Assembly: GCF_024129865.1 (NCBI RefSeq)
Contig: NZ_JAMYFE010000048.1
Location: forward strand, 1 to 64,000
Source of the DNA: Stieleria tagensis
GTDB taxonomy: Bacteria > Planctomycetota > Planctomycetia > Pirellulales > Pirellulaceae
DNA: 64,000 bases
Reading direction: 5' to 3'
The position numbers and the translations under genes are program-made. How positions within the stretch are numbered: position 1 is the stretch's first letter; each line of letters begins with the position of its first letter. Under the pieces are notes generated by a model. That model worked only from the letters and a program-made list of their open reading frames with translations, was not told the origin of the DNA and made no database searches. Positions 8,915-17,800 of the stretch are shown here, piece after piece.

Positions 8915-10399
8915 ATGCCAAAACGTATTGCTGTGATTGGCGGCGGTCTGTCCGGGTTGACCGCCGCGTTCTATGTGTTGAAACGCGCCCCCGAGACCGC
9001 TGTCACGCTGTTCGAGTCGGGATCGCGATTGGGCGGGGTGATCGCAACCGAATCGGTGCCCTCAACTGACCCGGCACACCCCGAATCGGGTCGGTTTGTG
9101 ATCGACCACGGCGCGGACATGTTCGCAACCGAGCCGCCAGCAGCACTCGAATTGTGCCGCGACCTGGGGGTCGAAGATCAACTGATTCTGCCCGATGTCA
9201 AACGCGCCGGGGCAATGATCCTGCACAACGGCGCTCTGGTGCCGATTCCCGATGGCTTCGTGCTGATGCGGGCGACCAAACTGTGGCCCATGCTGGCCAC
9301 GCCGCTGCTGTCCGTGGGGGGGAAACTGCGTTTTTTGTGTGAACGCTGGATCGGACCACTCCCGGAACGCACTGGCCATGCCGGCGGCGATGTCAGTGTT
9401 GCCGATTTCGTTCGCCATCGAATGGGCAGCGAAACCCTCGATCGACTGGTTGGTGCCCTGGTCGCCGGGATTTACACCGCCGACATCGAACGTCTGAGCA
9501 TGAACGCTACAATGGCGCCGCTGGCCGCGATGGTCGATCAACACGGTTCGTTCGCCGCGGCAACCAAGCAGCGGCGACGTCAAAACAAAGACAACACCGA
9601 ACGGCACAGCGCCGGCGCTCGCTACGAAAAATTCCGTAGCTTTGCCGGTGGAATGCAGCAGTTGATCGACGCTCTGGTCGCTGGGATTGATGCCGCAGCG
9701 ATCGAAATGGAAACCGCCGTCACCGGGCTGGAGTTCAACCCGGAGGATTCCGATCAGCCCGATTCGGCATGGTGGCGGGTGGATGCGGGCGGCCAGAGTC
9801 ATGAATTTGACCAAGTCGTGCTGGCCACCCCGGCGGCTGTTTCGTCACGGTTACTGGTATCGGTCCGCGAACAGTCAGTACTTGCCGAGTGTCAGACCGC
9901 GTCTGAGCAATTAGCTGCGATTCCATCGGCATCGACCGCGATCGTGGTGTTGTGTGTGCATCAGTCACAACTGACCAGGCTGCCGCAGCGGTTCGGATTT
10001 GTTGTTCCGCCGATCGAAAACCGCAACATCCTGGCCGTCAGCTTTGCCAGCCACAAATATCCGGTTCGCTGCCCGGCGGATCACTGCATCATTCGCGTGT
10101 TTGTCGGCGGTGCGACGCAGGCCGCGTTGTTAGACCAAAGCGATGAAGCATTGATCGAGATGGTTCGCGGAGAATTAGCGGATCTGATTGGAATGCAGGG
10201 CCGCGAGACACTTTCGCGTGTGGTCCGTTGGCAGGATGCGATGCCGCAATATCATGTCGGGCACTTGCAGCGTGTCAGCCAGATTCAGGACGCGATCGCG
10301 AGAGTTCCCGGCCTATACCTGACGACCAATGCGCTGCAGGGCGTGGGAATTGCTGCGGTTGTTGGTGCGGCAAAACGTGTCGCTCAACAACTCGGCTAG
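8915..10399 (+). CDS. hemY: Protoporphyrinogen oxidase (oxygen-dependent, HemY type; also annotated hemG)
   Basis: FAD flavoprotein that oxidises protoporphyrinogen IX (or coproporphyrinogen III) in haem synthesis. The N-terminal dinucleotide-binding motif is IAVIGGGLSGLTAAFY, followed by an acidic residue in TLFESGSRLGG. The internal FAGGMQQLIDAL block and the C-terminal LTTNALQGVGIAAVVGAA block (FAD contact) fit the PPO family. At 494 aa the length is slightly above the 450-480 aa norm. It is followed by a strong bidirectional-looking hairpin terminator. Whether it uses proto- or coproporphyrinogen cannot be told from sequence alone. Confidence 0.92.
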   Translation: MPKRIAVIGGGLSGLTAAFYVLKRAPETAVTLFESGSRLGGVIATESVPSTDPAHPESGRFVIDHGADMFATEPPAALELCRDLGVEDQLILPDVKRAGAMILHNGALVPIPDGFVLMRATKLWPMLATPLLSVGGKLRFLCERWIGPLPERTGHAGGDVSVADFVRHRMGSETLDRLVGALVAGIYTADIERLSMNATMAPLAAMVDQHGSFAAATKQRRRQNKDNTERHSAGARYEKFRSFAGGMQQLIDALVAGIDAAAIEMETAVTGLEFNPEDSDQPDSAWWRVDAGGQSHEFDQVVLATPAAVSSRLLVSVREQSVLAECQTASEQLAAIPSASTAIVVLCVHQSQLTRLPQRFGFVVPPIENRNILAVSFASHKYPVRCPADHCIIRVFVGGATQAALLDQSDEALIEMVRGELADLIGMQGRETLSRVVRWQDAMPQYHVGHLQRVSQIQDAIARVPGLYLTTNALQGVGIAAVVGAAKRVAQQLG

Positions 10400-10403
10400 A
10401 AAA

Positions 10404-10440
10404 AAACCCGGCGTCGCTGGTGAGCGACGTCGGGTCTTTT
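10404..10440. terminator. Rho-independent terminator, probably bidirectional
   Basis: A 13-bp stem (arm ACCCGGCGTCGCT and its near-complement, one G-T pair) closes a 3-nt loop. The + strand has CTTTT after it, and an A-tract on the other side gives a T-tract on the minus strand. It sits between the convergent ends of the PPO gene (+) and the Cys-rich gene (-). Confidence 0.9.
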
Positions 10441-10466
10441 ATATCAAACTCGATTGAAAATCGAGA

Positions 10467-11273
10467 TTAGATGTTGGTGTCCGCATCTGGAGTCGGAACT
10501 GGAGGTGCGTCGCCAGCAGCGTCGCTTGCGCTTTCCGCTGGTTCGGCAGCAGCGTCAGCAGCAGCGGCAGGTGCAGCAGCTTCGACGTTTTGAACGCTTC
10601 CGGGAACCAAAGTTTCGCCGTCAGCCAATTCGAAACCGGCGTCCGATCCAGCAGCAGCTACGCCACCGCCACATCCGACGCAGCCGGTGCCAGCTGCAGG
10701 TGCAGCAGCGCCGCATCCGCCACAGGCTGGTGCAGGTGCAGCTTCGCCACATCCGCCACAGGCTGGTGCAGCTTCGCCGCATCCGCCACAAGCAGGAGCA
10801 GCTTCGCCACATCCGCCACAAGCTGGTGCAGCTTCGCCGCATCCGCCACAGGCAGGTGCAGGGGCAGCATCACAGCAAGGTGCTGGTGCAGGAGCTGGTT
10901 CGCAGCAAACCGGTGCAGGGGCTGGTTCGCAGCAGGTCGGCTCGGGAGCACAGCAGCTCTTGCGGGCCTTCAATTTAGCGAACAGGTGACCGAACAATTT
11001 TGGACGGCTGCGTCCACCGCAGGTCGGTGCTGGTTCGCAGCAAACCGGTGCAGGGGCTGGTTCGCAGCAGACAGGTTCAGGAGCACAGCAGCTAGAAGCA
11101 TGCTTTGCTTTCAATTTGGCAAACAATCCACCGCCACAAGCCTTTTTGGCGTGCAGCTTTGCGAATAGTCCACCACCACAGTTGCCAGCGTAAGCCGACG
11201 TTTCGTTCATGGCGAGAGCCGCACCAATCAATAGTGCAAACGCGGCGATCCCGCTGACCATTTTCCGATTCAT
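10467..11273 (-). CDS. Secreted cysteine-rich tandem-repeat protein, unknown function
   Basis: 268 aa. Residues 1-29 form a signal peptide (MNRKMVSGIAAFALLIGAA, cleavage after AYA). The mature part has about 29 Cys. First come three copies of a cationic LFAKLKAK motif, each followed by Cys. CCAPEP/CCEPAP units come next, and then five CGGCG modules, four of them as a 10-residue CGGCGEAAPA repeat. The tail is an acidic Ala/Pro-rich stretch without Cys. Codon use is strongly biased (GCT/CCA), suggesting high expression or repeat homogenisation. The CC and CGGC motifs suggest metal binding or disulfide cross-linking in the envelope, which is inference. It appears monocistronic with its own promoter candidate and terminator. 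Confidence 0.85.
   Translation of the reverse strand: MNRKMVSGIAAFALLIGAALAMNETSAYAGNCGGGLFAKLHAKKACGGGLFAKLKAKHASSCCAPEPVCCEPAPAPVCCEPAPTCGGRSRPKLFGHLFAKLKARKSCCAPEPTCCEPAPAPVCCEPAPAPAPCCDAAPAPACGGCGEAAPACGGCGEAAPACGGCGEAAPACGGCGEAAPAPACGGCGAAAPAAGTGCVGCGGGVAAAGSDAGFELADGETLVPGSVQNVEAAAPAAAADAAAEPAESASDAAGDAPPVPTPDADTNI
10708..10860 (-). repeat. Tandem 30-bp coding repeat (CGGCG modules)
   Basis: Five successive near-identical units within the Cys-rich gene, each encoding CGGCG plus an Ala/Pro linker. Units differ by a few synonymous changes (GCA/GCG, ACA/GCA on the + strand). Such arrays can expand or contract by slippage. Confidence 0.9.
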
Positions 11274-11448
11274 TGTTTTCTCCCAAGTGTTTCGGAGTTA
11301 CTGGTGCGATCCTCCACGCACACTTCAAATCAAGAAGCCATATCCCGGCTCCCCCGTAGGTTCCGACGTCGGTGACCATCACCGAATCTGCTGAACACGC
11401 AAGATAGGTGCTCTGCGGAAATTTTGCGGCCCACGTGATTTCGTGGAT

Positions 11449-11476
11449 AAAGTAACTTTGGCCGAACCAGTGTCAA
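11449..11476 (-). promoter_or_regulatory. Candidate sigma70-type promoter of the Cys-rich gene
   Basis: On the minus strand TTGACA (11,476-11,471) is followed after 16 nt by TACTTT. The -35 is perfect and the -10 weak. It would give a leader of about 170 nt. Confidence 0.35.
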
Positions 11477-11624
11477 TCACTAGAAGGTCTGAAAGGATTC
11501 AGAAAATTGGGAACTTGGGACTCCCAGTCAGCGATCGCGCGGCAAACGGCGATGGAACGCCGATCCGTTGAAAATCGCCGTGAAAAGCGAGTTATCGGGG
11601 GCTTATCAACGTCCTGACCAGGAC

Positions 11625-11652
11625 TGAAAAGCCACTCCTGCAAGGGGGTGGC
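11625..11652 (-). terminator. Candidate terminator after the lipoprotein gene
   Basis: The minus strand reads AGCCAC ... GTGGCT followed by TTTTC: a 6-bp perfect stem extended by 2 bp past one mismatch. It lies about 110 bp past the stop of the lipoprotein gene. Confidence 0.45.
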
Positions 11653-11761
11653 TGTTCACCGCTGGAGCGAAAATAGGCCAACATGCGTGTCTAAATGACG
11701 CAGGTAAAGATTGCCCATTTTTCCAAAAATTCACTGCGGGTTGCGTCACATGAAACCGGTT

Positions 11762-12325
11762 CTAACGGTTTTCGGACTCCGTATCCCCTAAAGCCGTGGC
11801 CAAACGAGCTTCCATCTCGGCACCGTTTTCAAAGTCGATTCGCATCGGTTCCAGCTCATTTCCCTGGTCGATCGCAAAACCGCTGATTCGCCAACCGTCG
11901 GACTCGTTGCGCAACGTCCAAACGACTTCATATTGCATTTGCTGGCCGGTTTCGGCGGGCTCGGACAGATAGGTTTGTACCCACACCGCATCGGATTGAT
12001 TTGGAATCGGAAAGGATTGAAGCACTTTGTATTGTGTGTCAGGCGAACCCGGGAATTGCAGTGGTCGGCCGATCCGAGTCATTTCTTGTTGCGCCAGTTT
12101 GGTCAGCAATTCACTCGCACCGGAATCATTGCCGCCGCGGCGGACGCGATCCAAGAACTGGCTGACGATCGCGGTGGGCTCCAGTGGCGCGCTCTGTTGC
12201 AGCTGTTGACTGGTGTCCGCGGTTTGCGCCGCTTGCTGCTCGGTGGCGCTGCCACCGCAGCCGACCGTCAGCAAACAACCGAAGAACAACGCCAAGAAGC
12301 CGACATTTCGGGCGAATGGCACAAT
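11762..12325 (-). CDS. Probable lipoprotein, unknown function
   Basis: 187 aa from the chosen ATG at 12,325 (MIVPFARNVGFLALFFG). This start places a lipobox LTVGC with the Cys at residue 23 behind a short basic/hydrophobic leader; an upstream in-frame ATG at 12,373 adds 16 residues before it. After the lipidation site comes a Gln/Ser/Thr linker. A roughly 130-residue domain follows that predicts as a mixed alpha/beta fold (YEVVWTLRNESDGWRISGF), reminiscent of NTF2-like stress or accessory domains; that resemblance is weak. It stands alone between divergent and convergent neighbours. Confidence 0.75.
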   Translation of the reverse strand: MVPFARNVGFLALFFGCLLTVGCGGSATEQQAAQTADTSQQLQQSAPLEPTAIVSQFLDRVRRGGNDSGASELLTKLAQQEMTRIGRPLQFPGSPDTQYKVLQSFPIPNQSDAVWVQTYLSEPAETGQQMQYEVVWTLRNESDGWRISGFAIDQGNELEPMRIDFENGAEMEARLATALGDTESENR

Positions 12326-12620
12326 CATGGCGGGGCTGGGAACAACGTGCAGGAAGTTCATGAGACGATACATTCAATCCAGGAAAGGCGGAGGGCGAGC
12401 AACGTGCCGGCAAGTGAACTGGCAATCGCAGTGGCCTGGCCGGTAATGCTGCCGGTACCAATCCGCCGCCTGTCGCGTCAATGGTGAATCCTGGTTGATC
12501 GCTTGGTCCCGGCCGAACGACCGGTAATCACTCGCCTATCGCTCGCCGACAGTTTCACTCAAAATACGCAGCTATCGCTCAACCCTCGGCGCTGCCGGTT
12601 CCCACCTCACACAATTCAAA
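12326..12620. other. Intergenic region between lipoprotein and DUF6677-like genes
   Basis: 295 bp between divergent genes; it must hold both promoters. No convincing gene, hairpin or repeat was seen. Confidence 0.5.
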
Positions 12621-13241
12621 ATGGCATCAAGCGAAAACGTCATCCAAATCGATTCGCAAAAGATCGACCTGAAAAATCGACCGCTGGCAGCGTTTCTAGC
12701 TTGGCTGATCCCCGGAGCGGGACATTTCTATCAAGGCCGGATGACCAAGGCCAGTTTGTACCTGGTCTGTATCATGACCACCTGGATGCTGGGGTTTGCC
12801 CTCGGCGGCGGTCACGTCGTCTATGCGTCTTGGCAACCGGGCGACAAACGCTGGCATTACTTTTTGCAGGCCGGGGTCGGAGTGGCCGCGCTGCCGGCGT
12901 TGATCCAGGGCAACCATATGCGAAAGATGACGGTCAAGGGAATCACGTCCCAAGGCTATGAACCGATGTGGGGTGGATTCATGGCGCCGCCCCAACGTCC
13001 GGTGATCGAAGACCGTACTGACGAGGTCTCCGCCTGGTATGCCACCTATGGAGCCGGCTACGAAATGGGAACTTGGTACACCATGATTGCCGGCCTGCTG
13101 AATATCCTGGTCATTTACGACGCCTATTCTGGTCCGCTGGCGGTTCCGATCAGTGGTCGCAAGAAAACGGACGACGAAGACGATTCGGCGGACGAGACGA
13201 AAACACCGCCCCAACCCGCCGCTGGAGAGATGAACGGATGA
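12621..13241 (+). CDS. DUF6677-like polytopic membrane protein
   Basis: 206 aa with four likely membrane segments. The first carries a TM2-like signature AWLIPGAGHFYQGR (about residues 27-42). The others are LVCIMTTWMLGFALGGG, FLQAGVGVAALPALI and MIAGLLNILVIYDAY. The C-terminus is charged and cytoplasmic-looking (KKTDDEDDSADE). Planctomycete genomes often carry such a protein, and the DUF name is given from memory of the family. The stop overlaps the ATG of the next gene (ATGA), and trkA follows, so the three form one operon. The function is unknown; an envelope or ion-homeostasis role is only suggested by context. Confidence 0.8.
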   Translation: MASSENVIQIDSQKIDLKNRPLAAFLAWLIPGAGHFYQGRMTKASLYLVCIMTTWMLGFALGGGHVVYASWQPGDKRWHYFLQAGVGVAALPALIQGNHMRKMTVKGITSQGYEPMWGGFMAPPQRPVIEDRTDEVSAWYATYGAGYEMGTWYTMIAGLLNILVIYDAYSGPLAVPISGRKKTDDEDDSADETKTPPQPAAGEMNG

Positions 13242-13429
13242 TTTCAATCTCACCGACCTATTTGATGTATTACGTTCCACTGATCATTTCGATCTCGCTG
13301 GTGTTCGGTGCCACACGGCACGAGGACACGCAGACGATTTTGCGGCATGCGTATTACACCGCCCGCTGGATCACCGGATTCATGGCCATCATTTTTTTGA
13401 TCCTCGTGTTGATCAACTGGATGGTGTAG
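13238..13429 (+). CDS. 63-aa two-helix membrane protein
   Basis: Small protein starting at the ATG in the ATGA overlap with the DUF6677-like gene. Two hydrophobic segments (MYYVPLIISISLVFG and GFMAIIFLILVLINWMV) flank a short polar loop with THEDTQTILRHAYYT-like residues. Its stop is 1 nt before the GTG of trkA, so translation is probably coupled on both sides. No family is recognised. The tight packing and good membrane pattern argue that it is real. Confidence 0.75.
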   Translation: MISISPTYLMYYVPLIISISLVFGATRHEDTQTILRHAYYTARWITGFMAIIFLILVLINWMV

Positions 13430-13430
13430 C

Positions 13431-14777
13431 GTGCGCGTATTGACCTTGGGGGCGGGAACCGTCGGTCATTGGATCGCCGACATGCTTTGTCGGCGACGGC
13501 ATGATGTCACGGTCATCGACATTGATCCGGAACGAGTCCGCCAAATCAATGGCGAACTGGACGTCCGCGCGATCGAAGGCAGTGCGTCACAGAGCACGGT
13601 GTTGTTCCAAGCCGATGTCTGTAGTGCCGACATCTGTTTAGCGGTCACCGGTGACGACGAAGTCAACGTGGTCGCCGCCAGTATGGCCAAAGCTCTGGGC
13701 GCGCGGCGCAGTATTGCCCGCGTCTATGCGCCGGCCTTTCGCGATTCCAGTACGTTTGATTACCAAACTCACTTTGGCATCGATGCGTTGCTCAGTCTGG
13801 AACAGCTGAGCGCCTTTGAATTGGCACGTGCGATCCGCAATCCCGATGCGATCCCCTTGGAGCACTTTGCCCGCGGCCATCTGGAGGTTTATGAAACGGA
13901 GGTTGAACCCCAGGCGCAAGCGATCGATCAACGACTGCGTGAATTGAAGCTGCCGGGATCGGTTCGCATCGGTTCGATCGAACGCGACGGCGACATGTGG
14001 CTGGCCAGCGGTGAAGACGAGATCCATGTCGGCGACCGGGTCAGTCTGATTGGCGTACCCGGTGAAGTGAACAAGAGTCGGCGGTTGTTTAAATCGTCTA
14101 CCAAACGCGCCAGTCGCCAAAGCGTGATCATTGCCGGTGGCGGCGAGATCGGATTTCACATCGCCCGCGCCCTGCCCACGTCGGACTATCGAATCACACT
14201 GCTGGAAAATGATCCTGACCGCTGTCAACAACTGGCCAAATTGCTTCCGGACATGACCGTGGTGCACGCCAACGCCAACCGCCGCAGTGTGTTGGAAGAT
14301 GAAGGCGGTGGTGCGGCCGATTACTTTGTCGCCTGCACCGGCAGCGACGAAAGCAACATCATGGCCGGTGTGGAGGCTCGTGAGCTGGGGTCTCGCCACG
14401 TCATGGCCGTCGTCGGACGACCCGATTATGCCAATGTGGTCGGAAAACTGGGGATCGACCACGTCGTCAGCGAACGTGATGTGGGTGCTCGACAAATCCT
14501 GGGTTTCCTCAACGAGGGCGCCGTGATCAGCCATCGTCGATTGCCCAACGGCAAAATCGGCGTTTACGAACTGGAGATCGTCGAGGGGGCGCGGGTCACC
14601 GGCGCCACCCTGGCCGAACTGCCGCTGGCCGGGCGCTGTCTGGTCGCCGCGCTGCAACGCGACAGCTTTATTCGCGTCCCCACCGCCAGTGATCAACTGC
14701 AACCGGGCGACATCATCGTCGCGCTGATCGATCAAGATCACACCACGGAATGTCTGGCGCTTTTCAATCGCGGCTAA
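13431..14777 (+). CDS. trkA: Trk system potassium uptake protein TrkA
   Basis: Peripheral NAD(H)/nucleotide-binding regulatory subunit of Trk-type K+ channels. At 448 aa it has the full duplicated layout. RCK-N domain 1 has TLGAGTVGHWIA and an Asp after beta-2 (VIDIDPERV). RCK-C domain 1 lies around residue 140-215. RCK-N domain 2 has IIAGGGEIGFHIAR with LLENDPDRC, and RCK-C domain 2 lies at 370-448. It starts with GTG one base after the stop of the small membrane protein. No TrkH/TrkG pore gene is in the window, so the pore must be elsewhere. Confidence 0.93.
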   Translation: MRVLTLGAGTVGHWIADMLCRRRHDVTVIDIDPERVRQINGELDVRAIEGSASQSTVLFQADVCSADICLAVTGDDEVNVVAASMAKALGARRSIARVYAPAFRDSSTFDYQTHFGIDALLSLEQLSAFELARAIRNPDAIPLEHFARGHLEVYETEVEPQAQAIDQRLRELKLPGSVRIGSIERDGDMWLASGEDEIHVGDRVSLIGVPGEVNKSRRLFKSSTKRASRQSVIIAGGGEIGFHIARALPTSDYRITLLENDPDRCQQLAKLLPDMTVVHANANRRSVLEDEGGGAADYFVACTGSDESNIMAGVEARELGSRHVMAVVGRPDYANVVGKLGIDHVVSERDVGARQILGFLNEGAVISHRRLPNGKIGVYELEIVEGARVTGATLAELPLAGRCLVAALQRDSFIRVPTASDQLQPGDIIVALIDQDHTTECLALFNRG

Positions 14778-14817
14778 TCGATCGAATTGCCATCGCCTTT
14801 GTCAGTGGAGTCACGTT

Positions 14818-17800
14818 TTGTCCCAGTTCCATCAACTTTCCGTTTGCGCCGATGTCGGGGGAACCTTCACCGATTGCCTGGCGGCGTGGACTGACGCGCA
14901 GGGCGACTCCCACAGCGGTTGTTTGAAGGTCTTGTCCACGAGGCTTGTTCGCTGTCGCATCGAGCGTCTCGCCGACGACGGCGCGATCCAATTGCAAATC
15001 CCCGCCGAACTGCTGGCCGGCCTGCCCGAAGGTCGTTTACCGGTCGACTTTTTTCGTTCGGCAAAACTGGACGGATTGGTCGACGGCGCGAATCTCTTTT
15101 GGGGGCACATTGAATCCTTTGATCCCGACACCGCGATGGTCCGAGTCGCTCACTCCGAACGGTCATCCGACGCCGACGGACTCTCTGCGGCGGATCGCCC
15201 CGGCGCCGGCGGGTTGGTCGAAATCGACTGTCACTTGGAAGCCCCCGTGTTAGCCACACACCTATTGCTGGGCATCCCGATCGACCAGCCATTGCCGCCG
15301 CTACAGGTTCGACTAGGAACCACGCGTGGCACCAATGCACTGCTCACGCGATCGGGGGCGGCGACCGCCATGATCGTGACCGCAGGTTTTGCCGATGTGT
15401 TGCTGATCGGCCAACAAGATCGCCCGGAACTGTTTGATCTGGCGTTTCAGAAATCTCCGCCGCTGGCCGAGCATGTGGTCGAGATCCAGGGGCGGTTGGA
15501 TGCAACGGGCGATGAATTGATCGGGATTGATGAACCCGCGATCTCCGCGGCCCTGCAATCGATCTATGATGCCGGCATCCAAACACTGGCGATTTGTTTA
15601 TTGCACGCGCATTTGAATCCGGCCCACGAGATCGCCGTGCAGCGTCTGGCCAGCGAAATCGGATTTCGTGAAATCAGTCGCTCCAGTGAAGTCGCACCGT
15701 TGGTGAAATTGGTGCCTCGCGCTGAAACCACCACCCTGGATGCCTACTTGAATCCGATCTTGTCGGCCTATGTCCGGCGTGTTAGTCAACAGTTCGGCGG
15801 CCGCAACTGCGAGATGCGGCTGATGACCAGCGGCGGCAACTTGGTCGCCAGCGATGATTTTCGTGGTCGCGATAGTGTGCTGTCCGGTCCGGCCGGTGGC
15901 GTCGTCGCGCTGCAACACATCGCCAGTAGCCATCACTGTCGCTATGCCATCGGGTTGGACATGGGCGGCACCAGCACCGATGTCAGCCGGTACGACGGCC
16001 AGGTCGGGCGCCGCTACGAAACCCGCATCGCCGATTTGCGGGTGATGACGCCAATGATGGACATCCACACGGTCGCGGCCGGCGGCGGGTCGATTTGTGA
16101 TTATGTCGGTGGACGGTTGGTGGTCGGCCCCACCAGTGCGGGCGCCTCGCCGGGACCCGCCTGTTATGGCCGCGGCGGTCCGTTGACGGTGACCGATGTA
16201 AACCTGTTGCTCGGTCGCTTGCGTGTCGATCGATTTCCGTTCCCGTTGTTGCCCGCTGCCGCCGAAGAGCGAATCAAGCACGTTGTGTCACGGATGCCAC
16301 CGTCACCGATGTCTCCGTCATCGAGCCAAATTGAATCGTTGGCCGAAGGATTTTTGGATATCGCGGTCACGCACATGGCCGAAGCCGTTCGAGCGATCAC
16401 AACCGCACGCGGTGTCGACGTCCGCGACCACGCATTGGTCGGATTTGGTGGCGCAGCAGCGCAACACATTTGTCGCATTGCGGACGTGCTGGGGATGAAA
16501 ACCATCATCGATCATCCCCGCGCCAGCGTCTTGAGCGCGGTCGGTATCGGTGTCGCTTTGACAGGACGAATCGAAACACTGGGTGTCTACAAACCGCTGG
16601 ATGAAATTGATGGCCACCAGTTTCAGCGTCTGGCCGGTCAACTGTGTCAGGAAACGTTGCAGGCGATCGGGATCAGCGATTCGGCGGCAGGACAAACCCG
16701 TTTGGAATGTGACTGCCGGTATGCGGGCACCGATTCGGCAATCAGTTTGGATCTGCAACGCCCTGTCGCGCCGGAACTCGATCGACTGAGCCAGCGGTTT
16801 CATCAAGAGCATCAACAACGTTTCGGCTATCGGCGTGAGGACCGTTCGATCGAAGTGGTTTGTTTGCGCTGCGAAGCCACCGAGAGTGCGACTGGTCAAC
16901 GACCGGAATTGTTCTCGCAACCAATCCGCCGGGCCACCGAAGGCACCGGCCAATCCAATGCCACCACACGTGACAGCAACAAGGACCGGCCAACCGCTGA
17001 TGTTTATTGCCAAGGTCGCTGGCAGTCGTTCCACCTGATCGACCGTGATCGACTTGCCGCCGGCGATTCGATCGATTCTTGCAGCATTATCGTCAGTGAC
17101 CAGTCCACGCTCATCGTCGAACCGAATTGGGCCGGTCGAGTCAGCCAGGATGGTTCGATCGTACTAGAACCCTCGGCGACGGTCGGTTCTGATAGCGCGC
17201 AAGCGACGGATGATCGTGCCCAGTGGAACGAGTCGGTGCAATTGGAAATCGTGGCGCGGCGAATGCAAAGCATTGCCGATGCGATGGGCGAAGTCCTGCG
17301 GCGCACGGCCGTCAGTGTGAACGTGAAAGAACGACTCGATTTCAGCTGCGCCGTGTTTCGTGGTGACGGCACGTTGATTGCCAACGCACCGCACGTGCCG
17401 GTCCATCTGGGCGCGATGGGACACACCGTCCGGCACTTGGCAAAGCAGTTTCCGGAAATGTCCCCGGGCGATTGCTACGTTTCCAACGATCCCTATGCCG
17501 GTGGTTCGCACCTGCCTGATGTCACCGTAGTGACGCCCGTGTTTCAACCTGATTCAGCGGATTCGGCCGACCCGACTGTCCGGCAGCCCACCTTTTTTGT
17601 CGCCAGTCGTGCCCATCATGCCGAAATCGGTGGTGCGACGCCCGGCTCAATGCCTCCGATGGCAACCACGCTGGCCGAAGAAGGGGTTCTGGTCCGCGCC
17701 TTTGCACTGGTCCGCGATGGGGTCTCCTACGAAAACGAACTCGGCGAATTGCTCTCCAGCGGTCAATTTCCCTCGCGCAACGTGGCCGAGAATCTGGCCG

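Larger units (their letters stand above)
11274..11761. other. Intergenic region upstream of the Cys-rich gene
   Basis: 488 bp with no convincing gene. It holds a candidate promoter for the Cys-rich gene (11,449-11,476, minus), a perfect 6-bp-arm palindrome GTCCTG-AC-CAGGAC at 11,611-11,624, and a hairpin likely to end the lipoprotein transcript (about 11,625-11,652). Confidence 0.6.

Noticed and set aside
10708-10860. CRISPR array
   Set aside because: The 30-bp units are directly adjacent without spacers and translate into a regular CGGCG module, so they are a coding repeat.
10590-11168. Long antisense frames over the Cys-rich repeat gene
   Set aside because: They are shadows of the repeated codons (Ser/Ala-rich or Pro-rich translations) with no start signal; the minus frame has a signal peptide and regular Cys spacing.
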